Below are positions 1 through 9,289 of a DNA stretch of 44,386 nt, piece after piece. This DNA is from Methanobacteriota archaeon. GTDB lineage: Archaea > Thermoplasmatota > Poseidoniia > Poseidoniales > Poseidoniaceae. The notes under the pieces are model-generated. The model was not told the origin of the DNA. It was given only the letters and a program-made list of their open reading frames with translations, and made no database searches. Position 1 is the first letter of the stretch, and each line of letters starts with the position of its first letter. The position numbers were made by a program, and so were the translations under genes. Location: contig PBTH01000055.1 of assembly GCA_002726495.1 (NCBI GenBank), positions 1 to 44,386 of the forward strand, written 5' to 3'.

Positions 1-3000
1 CTGAAAGCGATGAAGAAACATCGTCTCTAACGATAACGAGAAGGTCGTAATACCCTGGTGCGAGTCCTGACGGCGTAAATTGGAAGGTTGCATTTCCATC
101 GGCGTCAGAAGAAACGGTTCCAAGAGTAATATTGGCGTTCCCATAATCCCAGATGTACTCAACCGATGCACCGGTAATGTTCGAACCGTCTGCTACATCG
201 GTGATTTTTGCTACGAAGTCTATCGTATCGTTCATTTCAACAATGTAATTTGGACGTTCAGCGGTTACAACAACCTCAGATTCAATTCCACCAAGGACTG
301 AAATCAAGGCTGGTGGGCTTGGAGGCATGCTGGTATCCAGATATGAGTAATAAGCACCACCGACCGGCGCTTGGGATTCAAAGTCAAACTCAAGAACAAA
401 GTCGTATACTCCCGATGGGAGATATGTTGGCATGGTAATTGGGATGTTGAACGCACCCGTAGAATTGTTCAAAGAAGATTGAGCAATATCAACCGGTCCT
501 TCATCAAGATTGATGGTTACACGTATCTGAGAATTGTTGTTCAACACAGGAGTGTTGTAAAAGGCATCAAATATATCGCCGGACAAAAATGTTGAATTGC
601 CAATATGTGTCCAATCCTGTCCAATTGAGAGATTGTAACCTATTTCAGCTTGAACTCTAATAGAACCTGCGCCGATTGATGGTTGGTAATAATCGGAACC
701 ATTGAAGGATACATCAATTGGGTAATCGCCTGCCAACAAGTCTGCCGCAAGAGGCCATGAAACTTCTAACAAGTCCATTTCTGGGTCGGTAGTGGTATTG
801 AACCATGAACCATTGAACGAGAAATCATAATCACCGAGCAGGACCAAATCCTGGACAAAGCCGCGATGGTCTGTGATGCTCACCTCGACCGTGGCATCAA
901 AGCCGCGCATTTGTGCAGATTCACCAACTTGGAATCCAAGGAAACCACGAAGGAAGTAAGGCGTACCAGTGTCCACATCTGCATCATCGGTTGCCGGCAA
1001 GGTTGCAGGGAAGAAACGCAGCCGCACCTCAACTTCACCCGAACCAACCATGGTTGAGGCAGGAAGGAAGTGCTGAACGGAAAATGTTCCAGTAACACTC
1101 GTATTGAAAACTTCAGCCCAAACATCATTGCTATTGTTTGCACGGATGGAGAGTTGAAGGTTTCCTGTCAATTGTATTGGAGAAGCCCCTACAGAAACAG
1201 CAGATCCATTCACCCAAATATTATCATCGAGCAAGAAGATACTCTTGTTGTTGGACACCGGTCCTTCAATTGTGGCTGTTAAGTTAGGTGCATCAGTGAC
1301 ATTCATCACGATGGCCGTTGTTGTTGGGTTAAGATGGAAGGCTTCGAGTGGAATACCTGTTACAGATGTATCCTGCCATCCAGAATAGCCAATAGTGGCC
1401 GAAAGATTTCCTTTGGTTTCGAATTCGCTAAGGTTGACCGTAATTGAAAACGAACCGGCTCCGTCAACCAACCCTGTCAAATTCTGTGGCCCATCTACAG
1501 ACGATGTGTACGTCAACCATACCGTTTGATTCGGCAATTGGTCAAACACATCCAACGGTTGGTTTTCAAATTCAAGAAGACCCTCAATGACGGTAGTTGC
1601 ACCAGCTCCAGCTACTGGGAAATTGATGGCACCCGGCGCCGTATGGAAGATCGTTGAATTTTCTGTAACGTTAACATAGCCGTCATAGATGACGGCACCG
1701 TTTGAAACATATCCCGATTGACGGTATTCAACGACAATGTTCTGCATTCCAGGAGCGGCTGGTGCATCAGGGAATCCGGAAAAGGTGAAGGTACCGTTTG
1801 CATCGGTTCTTCCCTCTTCAATCAAACGTTCTGGGATTCCTGCTGGGCCTGGAACAAGATTGGCTTCTGAAACCGGCACAAGGTAGGAAAACACAGGGAT
1901 GTCTGTTGCGGGAGTACCGTTTTCAGCATAACGAAGTTGACCCGTTACGTTGATGTTTTGAGATGCGTCCCGTGTCCATGTTAGCGAAGAAATGGTTTGA
2001 TTGACAATTTCAATTTCTTCAGCTGCTGGACAAGGGTCAAATGGAATCCAGCCCAAGTCAGTATTTCCGTTGGCACTGTTTTGCTGCAAGCGTACTTCAG
2101 ACCAAGTGGTTGAATCCGTTGAATAGACTGCATATCCGTCTCCCGTCCATGTGCCTCCGGAATAACCGGTGACCTGGCGAGCAGGAAGCCCAGCAAGACG
2201 AGCCATGGTGACGAAAACAGTGTTGTATTCTCTGCATGAGGCTTCTTTTCGAGTTTCTAGAATGTTCAGATTGGTATCGAGGATGGTGGGGGTTCCTGAG
2301 CCGTTGAAATTTAGCATGAATTCAGTCGTCGCATTACCGTTGATGAGGAAGTCTTCAAGGGCTGCTGCAACGCTGTAGGCATCGGTTGCTCCAGATTCAG
2401 TCACAACGGCATTGGTGACGTTGAATACATACGAGTGAATGTCACTCATGTTGGTAAATATTTCATCGGTAACCAACTCATACGGGAAGCCTTGACCCGG
2501 TACTGTGGTAGATGCAAGGGTTGACCAATCAAAGAAATATTCCGGTTCTTGGAACCAAATTTCGTTAATCGGACCTTGGTCTGCAGTTAGAATATGAGTG
2601 TCGTTGCTTCGGGAAAATGTTGCGATGGACTCGAAGATATACGAGATATTCATGTACGATGCAGGTGCAGGGATTGGGCCATCACTGATCGGATTATTGA
2701 AGGTCACCGCCCATTGAATGGTGTCATTAGCAAACGAAACAGGAGCGATGTTTGTGAGATTTTCATAAGGAATCAATATTGATTCACTCGGATGGACGCT
2801 ATCGAGATGGGCATAGGTTGAACCCGTGTAGAAATCGTTCGTTATTGCTCGCCATCGATGAACGCGGTCAAGGTCAACAACTCCAGTTGTATTGTTGGCC
2901 CAGAAAATGACATCGTTGTTTAGGACATCATCAGACGGGTCAAAGGGATCAAACGGCGAACCGGCACAATTGACAAACCAATAGAGGTCTGGACATTCCA

Positions 3001-5140
3001 GACCATCCAACATTCCGCCACCATCCGTATCAGGATTAGTCCAGTCTGTTCCAGTTTGATTCTCAATTGCATCAGGTATACCATCGCCATCAAAATCATC
3101 AGGCTGAATATCATCAGACGGGTCATTTTGTGGATTTGTCCCGTCGTAGTATTCTTTACGATCATCAACGCCCCCTTGGTCGGTATCATATGACGCATAG
3201 TTCGTCACCCAAACATCTTGTGAACCATTGGTGATTCCGATATAGGACAAGTCGCACCCAGTGTTGTTCTCAAAGTAATTGTTGAGGCCGTCGCCATCGG
3301 TATCAAGAAGATTAACACAGGGCTCATTTGGGTCGGTATTGTCTGAAATCTCACCAAAATCATCTACACCATCGGCATCGGAGTCAGCAATATTTGGATT
3401 TGAGAACCACCCAAAAGTACCCAACAATTCCTGCCAGTCAGCAAGTCCATCTCTGTCACTGTCGGTGTAATCATCATCACAGTATTGTTGCGTTGAACCA
3501 ATGGTTCCAGTAGCTACCGCATCGGTGTGACAGAATGAACCGTTTCGGTTAGCTACTTGACTTGCAGTGCCTGTCGGCCCGTTTGAAACGCCTTGCAGGA
3601 CCCCGTTGGTCACCGTGGCATAAGCAAAGGATTCCCACGTCCCCGAAACATTGTACCAGCCTACACCACCCCCCGGATTAAACCCTGAACCGTTTCCAAG
3701 AGTAACTTGATTTGTGGTAGATGAATAACTTACGAAGGTGGTTTCAAAATTCACTAAAGAATCACAGGGGTCTGTGCCATGGCTGATATTTCGCTCATCT
3801 CCATCGTTAACCCCGCCGCCATCGGTGTCGGCGACATCCCACAGCGTACATGTTAGATTTTCTTCCCAATTTTGTATGCCGTCGTTATCCTCGTCCCCAG
3901 CATCTTCTCTGCGAGTAGGATCGGTTTCACCTTGGTCAACTTGACCGTTAAAGTTGGTATCTTCCTCTCCATCGTCAAACGCATCGTCATCCGTGTTGTT
4001 ATCTCTAGGGTCGCTTGCTTGTGCAGGGTTTCCATATGCTCCGTTAACCTCTACTCCATCTCGAATACCATCGCCATCTGTATCTGCTGCAGTAGGGTCT
4101 GTGAGGAGAGTCAACGCTTCGTATGAATCGTTGAGGCCATCGCCGTCTGTGTCTGCGACTTGTGGATTTGTAGAAGTGATTCCATCAACCTCGGCCGTGT
4201 AGGTAGCACATCCACCAGGCCCAACACCTTGGACAGGGTCACAGGGTGAAGTGGTCTCGGTAAGGACGCCATCTGGCCCGTTTCTAAAGCAGGGGGATGA
4301 GCCACACATCGTCGTCCATGAAGGATTGACGTATTCCATAAGGTTGCTCAAACCGTCACCATCTGGGTCTCCATTGGGCCCATCGGCGTTGGAAGCGGAT
4401 GTTGCATTGAGACCGTTTGCGGCTTCCCATCCGTCGTTCATTCCATCCCCGTCAGTATCCCATCCAGCAGGGTCTTCGTCAATGACACCATCACCATCGT
4501 CATCATCACTCAAGCAATCTTCATCGCCGTCGTTGTCTGGATCTGCAGCGTCAACAAAGCCATCTTTATCGTCATCAAATCCATTTGTACAAATATTCCC
4601 AACAGGATCTTCATCACAAAGGATGATGCTCCCCGTACCGTCTGAGCCAGAATCGCCACAACCGGGTTGGTTGTACTGCATCGAGTCTTCTTCGTTCCAG
4701 TCGTTTACTGGAATCGTTCCGTTCCACCATACACCGTTGTCAAGAACTGAACCCGTGTTGGTATTGTCCCATCCACTCGGCATAAGGTAAGTATATTCCT
4801 GTAGATTTGACATCCCGTCACCGTCGGGGTCTGCAACAGCGCCATCTGCACCGTTTGATGAAAGAGGATCGAGTCCATATTTCCATTCCCAACCATCAGG
4901 TAAACCATCGTTATCTGAATCTGGGTCGTTGGGTTGGGTATTCATGAGGTATTCCAAACCGTATGTCAGCCCATCTCCGTCCTGGTCTGAAGCAGCCCTC
5001 ACATCAATGGAGTAGTATTGGATTGAGGCAAGTGACGATAACAGCATCAAAAGCGTCAAAAACACCGATTTTACGGCTTTTTTGCGCTCGATTAAGCGCC
5101 ATTGAGGAGTCGCGGCAGATGCATTTGAGCCTGTCAGCAT
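1..5140 (-). CDS. Giant surface protein with Asp-rich calcium-type repeats and a transglutaminase-like domain (partial, C-terminus beyond window)
   Basis: The frame is open from an ATG at 5140 to the left edge, giving 1713 complete residues without a stop. Residues about 20-40 form a hydrophobic signal or anchor segment after a basic stretch (IERKKAVKSV). Residues about 45-740 carry many D-x-D-x-D-G repeats like thrombospondin type 3 calcium-binding repeats (DTDGDGLND, DSDADGVDD). Residues about 755-1060 resemble a TgpA-type transglutaminase-like region: a VHRWRAITNDFY segment near 763, Cys969 in ASCREYN followed by LAGLPARQVTGYSGG, and Asp1035 in GWIPFDP. The catalytic His expected two residues before Trp1013 is Thr1011 (STTWSEV), so activity is doubtful. 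The rest is a series of beta-sandwich-like segments with many N-x-S/T sites. No Shine-Dalgarno motif precedes the ATG; an in-frame GTG lies at 5149. The gene lies 88 bases downstream of another surface-protein gene on the same strand. Substrate and role are unknown. Confidence 0.85.
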   Translation of the reverse strand, partial: MLTGSNASAATPQWRLIERKKAVKSVFLTLLMLLSSLASIQYYSIDVRAASDQDGDGLTYGLEYLMNTQPNDPDSDNDGLPDGWEWKYGLDPLSSNGADGAVADPDGDGMSNLQEYTYLMPSGWDNTNTGSVLDNGVWWNGTIPVNDWNEEDSMQYNQPGCGDSGSDGTGSIILCDEDPVGNICTNGFDDDKDGFVDAADPDNDGDEDCLSDDDDGDGVIDEDPAGWDTDGDGMNDGWEAANGLNATSASNADGPNGDPDGDGLSNLMEYVNPSWTTMCGSSPCFRNGPDGVLTETTSPCDPVQGVGPGGCATYTAEVDGITSTNPQVADTDGDGLNDSYEALTLLTDPTAADTDGDGIRDGVEVNGAYGNPAQASDPRDNNTDDDAFDDGEEDTNFNGQVDQGETDPTRREDAGDEDNDGIQNWEENLTCTLWDVADTDGGGVNDGDERNISHGTDPCDSLVNFETTFVSYSSTTNQVTLGNGSGFNPGGGVGWYNVSGTWESFAYATVTNGVLQGVSNGPTGTASQVANRNGSFCHTDAVATGTIGSTQQYCDDDYTDSDRDGLADWQELLGTFGWFSNPNIADSDADGVDDFGEISDNTDPNEPCVNLLDTDGDGLNNYFENNTGCDLSYIGITNGSQDVWVTNYASYDTDQGGVDDRKEYYDGTNPQNDPSDDIQPDDFDGDGIPDAIENQTGTDWTNPDTDGGGMLDGLECPDLYWFVNCAGSPFDPFDPSDDVLNNDVIFWANNTTGVVDLDRVHRWRAITNDFYTGSTYAHLDSVHPSESILIPYENLTNIAPVSFANDTIQWAVTFNNPISDGPIPAPASYMNISYIFESIATFSRSNDTHILTADQGPINEIWFQEPEYFFDWSTLASTTVPGQGFPYELVTDEIFTNMSDIHSYVFNVTNAVVTESGATDAYSVAAALEDFLINGNATTEFMLNFNGSGTPTILDTNLNILETRKEASCREYNTVFVTMARLAGLPARQVTGYSGGTWTGDGYAVYSTDSTTWSEVRLQQNSANGNTDLGWIPFDPCPAAEEIEIVNQTISSLTWTRDASQNINVTGQLRYAENGTPATDIPVFSYLVPVSEANLVPGPAGIPERLIEEGRTDANGTFTFSGFPDAPAAPGMQNIVVEYRQSGYVSNGAVIYDGYVNVTENSTIFHTAPGAINFPVAGAGATTVIEGLLEFENQPLDVFDQLPNQTVWLTYTSSVDGPQNLTGLVDGAGSFSITVNLSEFETKGNLSATIGYSGWQDTSVTGIPLEAFHLNPTTTAIVMNVTDAPNLTATIEGPVSNNKSIFLLDDNIWVNGSAVSVGASPIQLTGNLQLSIRANNSNDVWAEVFNTSVTGTFSVQHFLPASTMVGSGEVEVRLRFFPATLPATDDADVDTGTPYFLRGFLGFQVGESAQMRGFDATVEVSITDHRGFVQDLVLLGDYDFSFNGSWFNTTTDPEMDLLEVSWPLAADLLAGDYPIDVSFNGSDYYQPSIGAGSIRVQAEIGYNLSIGQDWTHIGNSTFLSGDIFDAFYNTPVLNNNSQIRVTINLDEGPVDIAQSSLNNSTGAFNIPITMPTYLPSGVYDFVLEFDFESQAPVGGAYYSYLDTSMPPSPPALISVLGGIESEVVVTAERPNYIVEMNDTIDFVAKITDVADGSNITGASVEYIWDYGNANITLGTVSSDADGNATFQFTPSGLAPGYYDLLVIVRDDVSSSLS

Positions 5141-5228
5141 GGTTCTCACAAGAACGGGTGTGTCTGATGCCTCATAAGGGAAATGGTACGATGTTCATAC
5201 AACCCACTCAAAACCGTGGATATTTGGC

Positions 5229-8186
5229 TCAAAGTTCGTCCAATTCGTCAAGCAGTTCAAGCTCATCATCTTCATCTTCAGCCAAGACAGGTTCAGGTTC
5301 ATCCGACGGCAATTCCTCGTCCTCTTCAGAGAACAATTCTTCGGTATCTTTGTCAACATCAACGAAATCGTCATTTCGATAAGATTGCCCCCTACCTCTG
5401 CGTGCAGCATAGAGGAGCAGAGCACCAAGAATGACATAGAAAACCATTGTCTGTGGTTCAGGGTCAACAAGTTCCCCGAAGAGGCAAGAAACACCGCTGC
5501 ATTCTGTAATGTATTGGAAATTGAAGGTCTGTTCATACTCCTCGGCATACGGTGTTTCATTATTCATTGGAGTTACTTTGAATTCAAAATTCACTGAAGC
5601 ACTGTCTTTAAGTGACTCTGGGGCATTCAACCTGAGATTGAAATCCTTGCTTTCATAGGCCTCAAGTTTCAGAATCAGGAATTCTCCACCCAACTGGTTG
5701 GAAGAAGCCCGTAGCGAACCGTCCCAACCCATAGGCTGATCGAGTAGGATCACCATGTCAAGTTCAACGTTGTTGAGATTGGTAATCTTAAACTCAAGAT
5801 TTTTCTCTTCCCCAGCAGAAAAGCGGGATGCTTCACTCTTAGCGGTGATCTCTATGCGGCCCGGAACAACATCTTCCTTGATGATCACTTTGACTGGGAG
5901 GTCAAATTGCCTTGGGTCGTTTTCTTCTTCAACGCCTTCCTCAATAATGCGAGTGTAGATGATATGCTCCCCTGCCTCAACCTGGCCGTTGAGCTGAATG
6001 TCAAGACGGAGATCAACATATTCATCTGGGGGCAAATTGACAATCAAAATATTGTCACTTGTATCGTTGGATATGGTATAGTCCCATGCAGTATATTTGG
6101 GATTATTTTCAGCGTTTCTTGACAAGTCACGAGGATTGATAATCTTCCATGTAGTTTCAACGGCAGCAGTTCCTGAAGTGTCGGAAATTCGGAAATTATA
6201 CCAGACATCTTCAGTTGGGCTAACAGGACCGACCTGGCCGAGGAGATTGGACTCACCAACTCCATCGCTATCGGCGATGATTTCTGCAAGGATGCCAAAG
6301 GTTCTGTGGACAGTAAAGGCGATATCTGTCCTAAGTTCCGTGTCCGCAATCGATGCAATTGAAAGTGAAAATTGGCCGATATCAAGGCTATCACGGTCTG
6401 CGGGAGTAAAGACCTCCATGCGAACGGTTAACAGTTGTGTAGAGCCTACATCAGGGGTGATGTGATAAATGGTTTCAAGCGGCAAATCGGTCGTACTTCC
6501 GTTGATGTAAAAGCGGTAATCCCAATCCTCGGGTTGCTCAAGAACTCGGATTTTGAACGAGTCGGTGTCAAACCCAGAATTAAAGATGTCAATGTAGAAA
6601 TTCTCGCTACCGTTTATTGCATCAACATAGTGAGAAAGGTCCTCATCAAATGCCTCTGGGCGTGTAGAATCCACAATTTGCTTTTGGTGTTCAACATCCT
6701 CATACACCGAAATCCGTGGAGGTGCAAACACGTCAACTTCTTCAAAGGCAATTCTAAGACTTTTTATCGCCACCTCTTCGCTTTGCCCTTGGTCATTCGT
6801 GGCATAAACACGTGCTTCGATATCAAGATATTCTGGTGCGCCAGAAAGGTCACTTTCTGGGACTTCAATCAACAATTCTGCAATGGTTGACGACCCCCCT
6901 CCAGTAAGGGTGTAAGAGCCACTTGCTTGACTCCAAAGCGGTTCCGCCCATTCCGTTGGAAGATTGTTCACCAAATCAAGGACGACATCCAAACTTGCTG
7001 ATGATGAACCAATGTGTTCAACCAAGAATTCAACCCTACTGGTTTGCCCTGGGGCATACAGTACAACATCGGGTTGATTTTGAGGGAGGCTAAGGTAGAT
7101 GTCGTGTTCTAGAAATTCAATACCAGGATGATCGTATGCGAATGTATGGCCCTGAATGTCATTGATTTCAAGACTGATCGGATATTCTCCAGAGGCTAAT
7201 CCCGAGGCAGTATAATTGAAAATCCCCACCAATCCGTTATTGTCAAGTTTAAGGTCGTCATCATCAAATTCTTTCTCAAAGACAGCATTTGCGCCGTTAG
7301 GAGTGCTCATAACCAATTTGACATCCTCAATATCTTCACGACCAAAAGCATCGCTGACTTCAACAGAAAATCGCATTTCTCTGTATTGCAAACGATGATT
7401 TGGAGCCCATTCTAGTTTCTCTTCATCATTCCAATTGCAACCGTTATCCCCATAACAATTGTGAACACGGACGGAAGAGCCAGCCAAAGCATTTGTTTGA
7501 ATTTGTAATCTCGAGTACGTGCTTGCACTGCTTGGATTTCCGAACTCGAATTCTACATCGCAACCAGAAAAGCCGCCAGTATTTCCTTCACAAGTAGCTT
7601 GTGCATCAATTCTTATTTTGAGTTGTTTTCCTTTGGGGACTGTAAACCCACTTGATGGAAGATCGAACTCAACTTCAATGAAATCGTAGTTCCCACAACG
7701 ATTGGAAAGAGCAGCAGGATTTGAATTACAAGGATTATCCAGGTCAACCGTTGTGGAGGAAATCTGTGAATCACCTGATTTTAACGAAAATGTTACGGTG
7801 GCGGGAGAACCTTCAGCACCACTGAATTGCAAATAAATCGATAATCGTGCCGCATTGCTCGCACCTGTGCCATTGACGTACAAATCGCTAATCATCTCAG
7901 CAGTTCTAAATTCCAGACCATCTATGGCGCTCTCTTTTTCTGAGCCCCCAGTAGGCTCAATGGTCGTGATGGTTCCTTTCCCACCAACAGTCTCGTTGGC
8001 TTTGTCAATGTAGAGCTCGTATGTTTGTTGGTCTGCGCTTCTGTATACAACCGGATTTTCTTCCGCCAATACTTCGGGATTGGCATCGTTTGATGCAAAC
8101 AAGACGGCGCTTGTGGAAAGAACCATCAAAGCTGTCAAAAACAGGGCAACTGAGTTTGAACCGGTCGTAGATTTGCCGTACAGCAT
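5229..8186 (-). CDS. Secreted single-pass surface protein with NEW3-like modules and an acidic cytoplasmic tail
   Basis: Protein of 985 residues. I chose the ATG at 8186 because GGTGA lies five bases upstream; in-frame GTG (8195) and TTG (8198) codons would only add four residues. The N-terminus has a signal peptide (VALFLTALMVLSTSAVLFA). The long extracellular part is made of beta-rich segments. Those around PEDWDYRFYINGS and QPMGWDGSLRASSN look like NEW3/CARDB-type repeats that often sit between an exported domain and the membrane. Near the C-terminus comes one hydrophobic helix (TMVFYVILGALLLYAA), then an RRGRG stop-transfer motif and a strongly Asp/Glu-rich tail of about 50 residues, giving a type I membrane topology. 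No catalytic motif is recognisable. It is followed by the transglutaminase-like giant and may be cotranscribed with it. A structural cell-envelope role is inference. Confidence 0.85.
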   Translation of the reverse strand: MLYGKSTTGSNSVALFLTALMVLSTSAVLFASNDANPEVLAEENPVVYRSADQQTYELYIDKANETVGGKGTITTIEPTGGSEKESAIDGLEFRTAEMISDLYVNGTGASNAARLSIYLQFSGAEGSPATVTFSLKSGDSQISSTTVDLDNPCNSNPAALSNRCGNYDFIEVEFDLPSSGFTVPKGKQLKIRIDAQATCEGNTGGFSGCDVEFEFGNPSSASTYSRLQIQTNALAGSSVRVHNCYGDNGCNWNDEEKLEWAPNHRLQYREMRFSVEVSDAFGREDIEDVKLVMSTPNGANAVFEKEFDDDDLKLDNNGLVGIFNYTASGLASGEYPISLEINDIQGHTFAYDHPGIEFLEHDIYLSLPQNQPDVVLYAPGQTSRVEFLVEHIGSSSASLDVVLDLVNNLPTEWAEPLWSQASGSYTLTGGGSSTIAELLIEVPESDLSGAPEYLDIEARVYATNDQGQSEEVAIKSLRIAFEEVDVFAPPRISVYEDVEHQKQIVDSTRPEAFDEDLSHYVDAINGSENFYIDIFNSGFDTDSFKIRVLEQPEDWDYRFYINGSTTDLPLETIYHITPDVGSTQLLTVRMEVFTPADRDSLDIGQFSLSIASIADTELRTDIAFTVHRTFGILAEIIADSDGVGESNLLGQVGPVSPTEDVWYNFRISDTSGTAAVETTWKIINPRDLSRNAENNPKYTAWDYTISNDTSDNILIVNLPPDEYVDLRLDIQLNGQVEAGEHIIYTRIIEEGVEEENDPRQFDLPVKVIIKEDVVPGRIEITAKSEASRFSAGEEKNLEFKITNLNNVELDMVILLDQPMGWDGSLRASSNQLGGEFLILKLEAYESKDFNLRLNAPESLKDSASVNFEFKVTPMNNETPYAEEYEQTFNFQYITECSGVSCLFGELVDPEPQTMVFYVILGALLLYAARRGRGQSYRNDDFVDVDKDTEELFSEEDEELPSDEPEPVLAEDEDDELELLDELDEL

Positions 8187-8287
8187 CTTGTTCACCAACC
8201 CTCCGTGGCGCAGGGGGTGTTAAACGGTTTTGCATCGTATGCATCAACAAATGTCGTTATGCAAGGCCAAGCGAAGGAGCGAGAGTA

Positions 8288-8374
8288 TGGTGCAGGGGGT
8301 GGGATACGAACCCACGAACCCATACGGGACCGGATCTTAAGCCCGGCGCCTTTGACCACCTCAGCCACCCCTGC
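8288..8374 (-). tRNA. tRNA-Leu (anticodon TAA)
   Basis: On the minus strand a full class II cloverleaf can be drawn. The acceptor stem GCAGGGG (8374-8368) pairs with CCCCTGC (8298-8292), followed by discriminator A and an encoded CCA (8290-8288). The D-arm reads GCTGAGGTGGTCAAAGGC. The anticodon stem CCGGG/TCCGG closes the loop CTTAAGA with anticodon TAA at 8339-8337. A long variable arm (CCCGTATGGG) and a T-arm with TTCGTAT closed by GTGGG/CCCAC follow. The long variable arm and the anticodon both fit leucine. There is no intron. It lies 36 bases after the SDR stop codon and about 100 bases before the next gene on the same strand. Confidence 0.96.
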
Positions 8375-8410
8375 ACTCCACGGGGCGGCGCACTCCCTCT
8401 TCAATGAAAC

Positions 8411-9163
8411 TCAAGTATCATTTAACGACCATCCGCCGTCAATGTGGAGGACCTGACCTGAAAGGTGTGGAGATTCAAGAAGGTGATGAACTGCCGCAGC
8501 GATGTCAGAAGCATTCCCAGAACGCCCCATCGGCACCCGCTTCAAGACATTTGTAAAATGTTCACTTTCCCAATCAGCAGCCATGATCGCTCCAGGAGCC
8601 ACGCAGTTTACGGTAACAGTTGGACTGAGTTCACCAGCAAGATTCAACATTAATTGACGTAAGCCAGCTTTGCTAGAAGTGTAATGGGAAAGACCTTCCC
8701 AGGCTTTGCCCCAAGACGTGTCCACGATTCCGACAACAGCACCTTCTGCGGCCTTCAGTTCGGGAAGCAATTCTTGAGTCAAGAAATAAGGCGCCTCCAT
8801 GTGCAAACGATTCAGATTTCGGTAGGTTTCCAAGGAAGTTTCTTCGAATTTTGATTTGCTATAGAACGAGGCATTATGAACCATTCCTGCAAGGCCATTT
8901 TGCGCCACTATGGTGTGATTTTTGACATCCTCAACGAGACGTTGAAGTTGGGAATCAACCGTCAAATCCGCTTGGAGTACATGGCCACAACCGTTGCCGT
9001 TTCGAGTCATTGATTCTTCCAACAATTTTTGGGCCGCATCTAGCGAAGAATTGACATGAATGAAAACAAACCAGCCTTCATCCATAAGCCTTGACGCTGT
9101 TGCTGCACCGAGGCGTTGGCCCGCACCAGTAATCAACACGGCTCGCCGGCTCATAGTAGGCAT
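8411..9163 (-). CDS. Short-chain dehydrogenase/reductase of pteridine-reductase type
   Basis: A 250-residue NAD(P)-dependent SDR. The dinucleotide-binding turn reads TGAGQRLG near residues 12-19; the TGxxxRLG form is characteristic of the PTR1/FolM pteridine-reductase branch, whereas most SDRs have TGxxxGIG. MVHNAS holds the usual Asn-Ala motif and SHYTSSKAG supplies the catalytic Tyr-x3-Lys. The C-terminal LSGQVLHIDGGWSLN is the usual SDR ending. Length is normal for the family. The ATG at 9163 has no Shine-Dalgarno motif, and a second ATG at 9154 is possible. The gene is divergent from lipA across 126 bases. Reduction of dihydrobiopterin or dihydrofolate is a reasonable guess and would fit with folP elsewhere in the window, but another carbonyl substrate cannot be excluded. 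Confidence 0.85.
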   Translation of the reverse strand: MPTMSRRAVLITGAGQRLGAATASRLMDEGWFVFIHVNSSLDAAQKLLEESMTRNGNGCGHVLQADLTVDSQLQRLVEDVKNHTIVAQNGLAGMVHNASFYSKSKFEETSLETYRNLNRLHMEAPYFLTQELLPELKAAEGAVVGIVDTSWGKAWEGLSHYTSSKAGLRQLMLNLAGELSPTVTVNCVAPGAIMAADWESEHFTNVLKRVPMGRSGNASDIAAAVHHLLESPHLSGQVLHIDGGWSLNDT

Positions 9164-9289
9164 TGAAAGGATTCAATTCATGAAACCTCGTATTACTTCA
9201 TGGGACTCATGCGATACTTGGTCCAAAAAAACCCCATCGCACACCTTTTTGATAGACTTGAACTGCCCTATACCATAGGGGGAAGATGA

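Noticed and set aside
4251..4790. 179-codon plus-strand open frame
   Set aside because: Antisense to the Asp-repeat region of the giant surface protein; its Ser/Pro-rich composition is the mirror of GAT-rich repeats.
8205..8456. Overlapping open frames on both strands (e.g. a plus-strand frame containing GGIRTHEPIRDRILSPAP)
   Set aside because: These are translations through the tRNA-Leu gene; the peptide is a well-known artefact of tRNA sequences.
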